Source: an uncultured Prevotella sp. (GTDB lineage Bacteria; Bacteroidota; Bacteroidia; Bacteroidales; Bacteroidaceae). Taken from it: 7,710 bases of DNA. Made by a program: the position numbers and the translations under genes. Location of the stretch: the NCBI GenBank assembly GCA_900542795.1, contig UQPD01000127.1:1-7710 (forward strand), given 5' to 3'. Positions 5,565 through 7,710 of the stretch are shown here, in pieces. The notes beneath the pieces were generated by a model that saw only the letters and a list, made by a program, of their open reading frames with translations, was not told the DNA's origin and made no database searches. The number at the start of each line of letters is the position of its first letter. Position 1 is the stretch's first letter.

Positions 5565-6845
5565 ATGATTAGAGATTTTTGGGTAAGAAATTATCTCTCC
5601 ATACGAGACAGACAAGAACTTAACTTTGTAGCAAAAGCTCCTGCATCTGAATTAGTAGTTGAGATATCTAAAGGTGTTTTTCTGTACAAATTGGGAATTC
5701 TATATGGTTCCAATGCATCAGGAAAGTCAAACATGCTGAAAGCACTTAATGAGATTTTTCATATTTTGGTATCTCAAAAAACAGATACCCAACAAAAAAT
5801 CAAAGGGTACGTTCCTTTTGCTTTGACTAAAAATGAACCAACCCAAATGCACGTGTCTTTTTATGCCAATGCCATAAGGTATGATTATGACGTGTTGTTT
5901 GATGGCGATCACATCTTAAACGAAGTATTAAACTATTACCCCAATGGTTCCAAGGCTTTATTCTATGAACGCACCTTTATAGGTGACAATCTTCAGGCAG
6001 ACATAAAGTTTGGCACCAGTCTCAAGCTGCTTGCAAGGACACAAGACAGCATTCGCGAGAACACCTTAAACAATCACAGCGTTTTGTCTGTTTGCCGAAA
6101 AGCAGCATTAAAGGAGGATATTGAACCATTCACAACGCTTCACAATTATATCATGAATAACTATCATGATGTGGATGGAGACAGTGAAAACGGGCTTGCG
6201 GAAATTCTTAGCAATGCATATAAGGACAAGAGAAAACGTAAGTTCTTCACACAAATGCTCAAAAAGGCTGACTTGAATATTATGGAATACCGACCAATTA
6301 TAGAGGACCGAGGCATTCCACAGGAATATCGTGAACGAATATTGAAGGAGAATATTCCAGACAGGATGAAGGATGTGTTGCTAAGACCAACTAACGACAC
6401 TATTTCTTTCATGAACCATTCTGATAATGGCGATTTCGAAATACCTATGGAATTACAGTCAAAGGGCACACAGAAATATATCCGCATTCTTGACGCTCTT
6501 TATGATATGGTTACAGCCAGTCACGTCTACTACCTAGATGAGTTGGGCGAAGACTTGCACTATGATTTGCTGTTCTACTATCTGAACGTATTCATATTCA
6601 ATTCCGATAAATCGCAACTAATCATCACAAGTCAGGAAACCACATTGCTTTCGCAGGACTTGATAAACGAGAACCGTGGAACGGTATGGTTCGTCGACAA
6701 GAACCATGACACAGCATCATCTGAATACTCACGGGGCGACTCTTTCGGTCTACACAAAAACCTCTCGCTTTACAACTCCTATCGTGTAGGACGCTTAGGA
6801 GCAAAACCTGAATTGGGCAGTATTTTCATTGACTTAGACAATTAG
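5565..6845 (+). CDS. RloA/AbiLi-like AAA (SMC/ABC-type) ATPase
   Basis: Likely the ATPase subunit of a two-gene anti-phage system. The 426-residue product begins MIRDFWVRNYLSIRDRQELNF, typical of RecF/SMC-like ATPases. Walker A is GSNASGKSN (48-56, K54). A charged, helical middle (about 155-275) separates it from a signature-like ELQSKGTQKYI (296-306). Walker B is VYYLDELGEDLH (321-332, D325 and E326), and the switch segment is LIITSQETTLLS (352-363). The family usually has a histidine in the switch motif (THDxxLL), where this protein reads SQETTLL. The ATG is favoured by the -7 box just upstream. The rloB-like gene starts four bases after the stop, so the two are almost certainly co-expressed. 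Single-gene OLD nucleases join an ATPase like this to a TOPRIM domain; here the two are separate. The ATPase family is certain; the defence role rests on the pairing. Confidence 0.85.
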   Translation: MIRDFWVRNYLSIRDRQELNFVAKAPASELVVEISKGVFLYKLGILYGSNASGKSNMLKALNEIFHILVSQKTDTQQKIKGYVPFALTKNEPTQMHVSFYANAIRYDYDVLFDGDHILNEVLNYYPNGSKALFYERTFIGDNLQADIKFGTSLKLLARTQDSIRENTLNNHSVLSVCRKAALKEDIEPFTTLHNYIMNNYHDVDGDSENGLAEILSNAYKDKRKRKFFTQMLKKADLNIMEYRPIIEDRGIPQEYRERILKENIPDRMKDVLLRPTNDTISFMNHSDNGDFEIPMELQSKGTQKYIRILDALYDMVTASHVYYLDELGEDLHYDLLFYYLNVFIFNSDKSQLIITSQETTLLSQDLINENRGTVWFVDKNHDTASSEYSRGDSFGLHKNLSLYNSYRVGRLGAKPELGSIFIDLDN

Positions 6846-6849
6846 TATT

Positions 6850-7458
6850 ATGGGTAAACTGAAACATTCTGTTTTAATATTGGGTGAAGGTCCTACGGAG
6901 TTTTATTACTTCAACTCGCTGCGAGATGTGATAAAAGGCTTGACCATAAAGCCTGATTATCCAAAGCACTCAAGTATGAAAGAACTGGAGGAAAAGATTA
7001 ACGATGGTATTAAGGATGGCTACGATCGTATCTTTTGCGTCATTGATATGGACACGAAAGGCGAGGAACCAGAACGTACCCAATACGCTCGTCTGAAAAA
7101 GAAATATTCCGAACCTGTCAACAAACCAAAGAAAGGCATTTATTGTGAGGTGCATTTCTTTGAAACGCACCGCTGCACCGAATTGTTCTTCCTGTATTAT
7201 TATCGCTATACAGCACGCGCGTATACTGACCAGCAAGAGTTGCTGCTTGATTTAAACAAACAGTGTGGCTATGAGAAAACAACAGACTTCTTCAAAAAAA
7301 GCAAGGGGTTGCACGCTTACTTTGAGAAGAAAGGTGGTAAACTTGACACAGCTATTTATAACGCAGAACACTCAATGGCTGAAAAACTGGCAGATAATAG
7401 GAATTATACCTACTCTGAACTGGGGCGCATGATAAAGGCACTGAAAGCTCTTTCGTAA
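6850..7458 (+). CDS. RloB/AbiLii-like protein with TOPRIM-like motifs
   Basis: Probable effector of the ATPase/RloB pair, a predicted metal-dependent nuclease. The 202 residues open with SVLILGEGPTEFYYF (7-21). E13 is the acidic residue expected in a TOPRIM first motif, and the GE-G-TE pattern is typical of RloB-type proteins. RIFCVIDMDTK (60-70) gives the D-x-D pair (D66, D68). THRCTELFFLYYY (107-119) sits where RloB proteins have an N-P-C-F-E-x-W-like segment, in altered form. The rest is helical and lysine-rich, with no membrane segment. It starts four bases after rloA and is followed directly by a strong terminator, so the cassette ends here. Cleavage of DNA, RNA or tRNA cannot be told apart from the sequence. 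Assignment to the RloB family is strong; the activity is inferred. Confidence 0.83.
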   Translation: MGKLKHSVLILGEGPTEFYYFNSLRDVIKGLTIKPDYPKHSSMKELEEKINDGIKDGYDRIFCVIDMDTKGEEPERTQYARLKKKYSEPVNKPKKGIYCEVHFFETHRCTELFFLYYYRYTARAYTDQQELLLDLNKQCGYEKTTDFFKKSKGLHAYFEKKGGKLDTAIYNAEHSMAEKLADNRNYTYSELGRMIKALKALS

Positions 7459-7465
7459 AATTAAA

Positions 7466-7507
7466 CGGATGTTCAAGATGGAGAGTCTTGTAACATCCGC
7501 TTTTGTT
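7466..7507 (+). terminator. Intrinsic terminator of the rloAB-like operon
   Basis: CGGATGTT (7466-7473) pairs with AACATCCG (7492-7499). The stem continues as CAAGA/TCTTG (7474-7478 with 7486-7490) after a one-base bulge at 7491. The loop is seven bases, and CTTTTGTTT follows the stem. It starts seven bases after the rloB stop codon. Confidence 0.85.
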
Positions 7508-7543
7508 TATATACTCTCGCTAATCCGTTTATCCCTTTCCTCA

Positions 7544-7678
7544 TCATGATTCTCGCGCCAGCCCAACCCCCCCAAATGGGTTATTTATGAAAATTCAAAA
7601 ATTAAAATTCATGGTTATTTATGGCTCATTGATGAACATTTTTGACTAAACCAAGCGCGAAGCGCAAATATAAATATT
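7544..7678 (-). repeat. Module C: palindromic intergenic repeat downstream of rloB
   Basis: Read on the minus strand it runs AATATTTATATTTGCGC with the GCGCTTCGCGC hairpin (plus-strand 7655-7665), a single GTCAAAAATGTTCATCAATG unit, ATGAGCCATAAATAACC, an AT-rich link (7581-7613) close to module A 2025-2057, and a degenerate core, AACCC/GGGTT with GCCAGCCCAACC (7555-7582). Its orientation is opposite to that of module B. The 252 bases after rloB contain only the terminator and this module. Confidence 0.85.
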
Positions 7679-7710
7679 TATGACTGCCATTCAATCTCTA
7701 TTGCCATGAT

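Noticed and set aside
7678..7710. C-terminal end of a minus-strand gene entering from the right edge (ending IEIEWQS)
   Set aside because: Only ten codons are visible before the window ends, too few to support a gene.

Overview
The window looks like chromosomal DNA from the phylum Bacteroidota, order Bacteroidales, most plausibly a Prevotella-like lineage. The reasons are repeated promoters with the -7 consensus TAnnTTTG, the absence of strong Shine-Dalgarno sites, a lipoprotein with an acidic stretch after its lipobox cysteine, a secreted sulfatase, and a 193-residue protein of a type I associate with Bacteroidales genomes. The genus is inference.

Layout. A complete trkH gene (K+ uptake, minus strand, 104-1561) has its own promoter. 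It is separated by almost 800 bp from a plus-strand series: a Rieske-like lipoprotein (2351-2911), a periplasmic or secreted S1-type sulfatase (2976-4487) and an uncharacterised two-part protein (4538-5119). After a 445 bp gap comes a two-gene cassette, rloA-like (5565-6845) and rloB-like (6850-7458). It is an AAA/ABC-type ATPase paired with a TOPRIM-like protein, the arrangement of AbiL/RloAB anti-phage systems. It has its own promoter and a good intrinsic terminator.

The most unusual content is between the genes. All three large gaps carry one dispersed repeat family, called modules A, B and C here. Each has an outer GCGCTTCGCGC hairpin, at least one GTCAAAAATG(T)CCAT unit and a core hairpin of the AACCCC/GGGGTT type. 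In module A the unit has expanded to 12 tandem copies of 26-27 bp. Five further copies follow in the opposite orientation, so the trkH/lipoprotein gap is a very large imperfect palindrome. Modules B and C lie in opposite orientations on either side of the rloAB-like cassette. The 49 bp core of A is inverted relative to that of B when the two are lined up by their GCGCTTCGCGC ends.

How the genes may work together. The lipoprotein, sulfatase and 193-residue gene are co-oriented and closely spaced, but a separate promoter-like site precedes the sulfatase, so a single operon is not certain. rloA and rloB are four bases apart and almost certainly co-transcribed as a defence module. No transposase, recombinase, RNA gene or CRISPR array was found.
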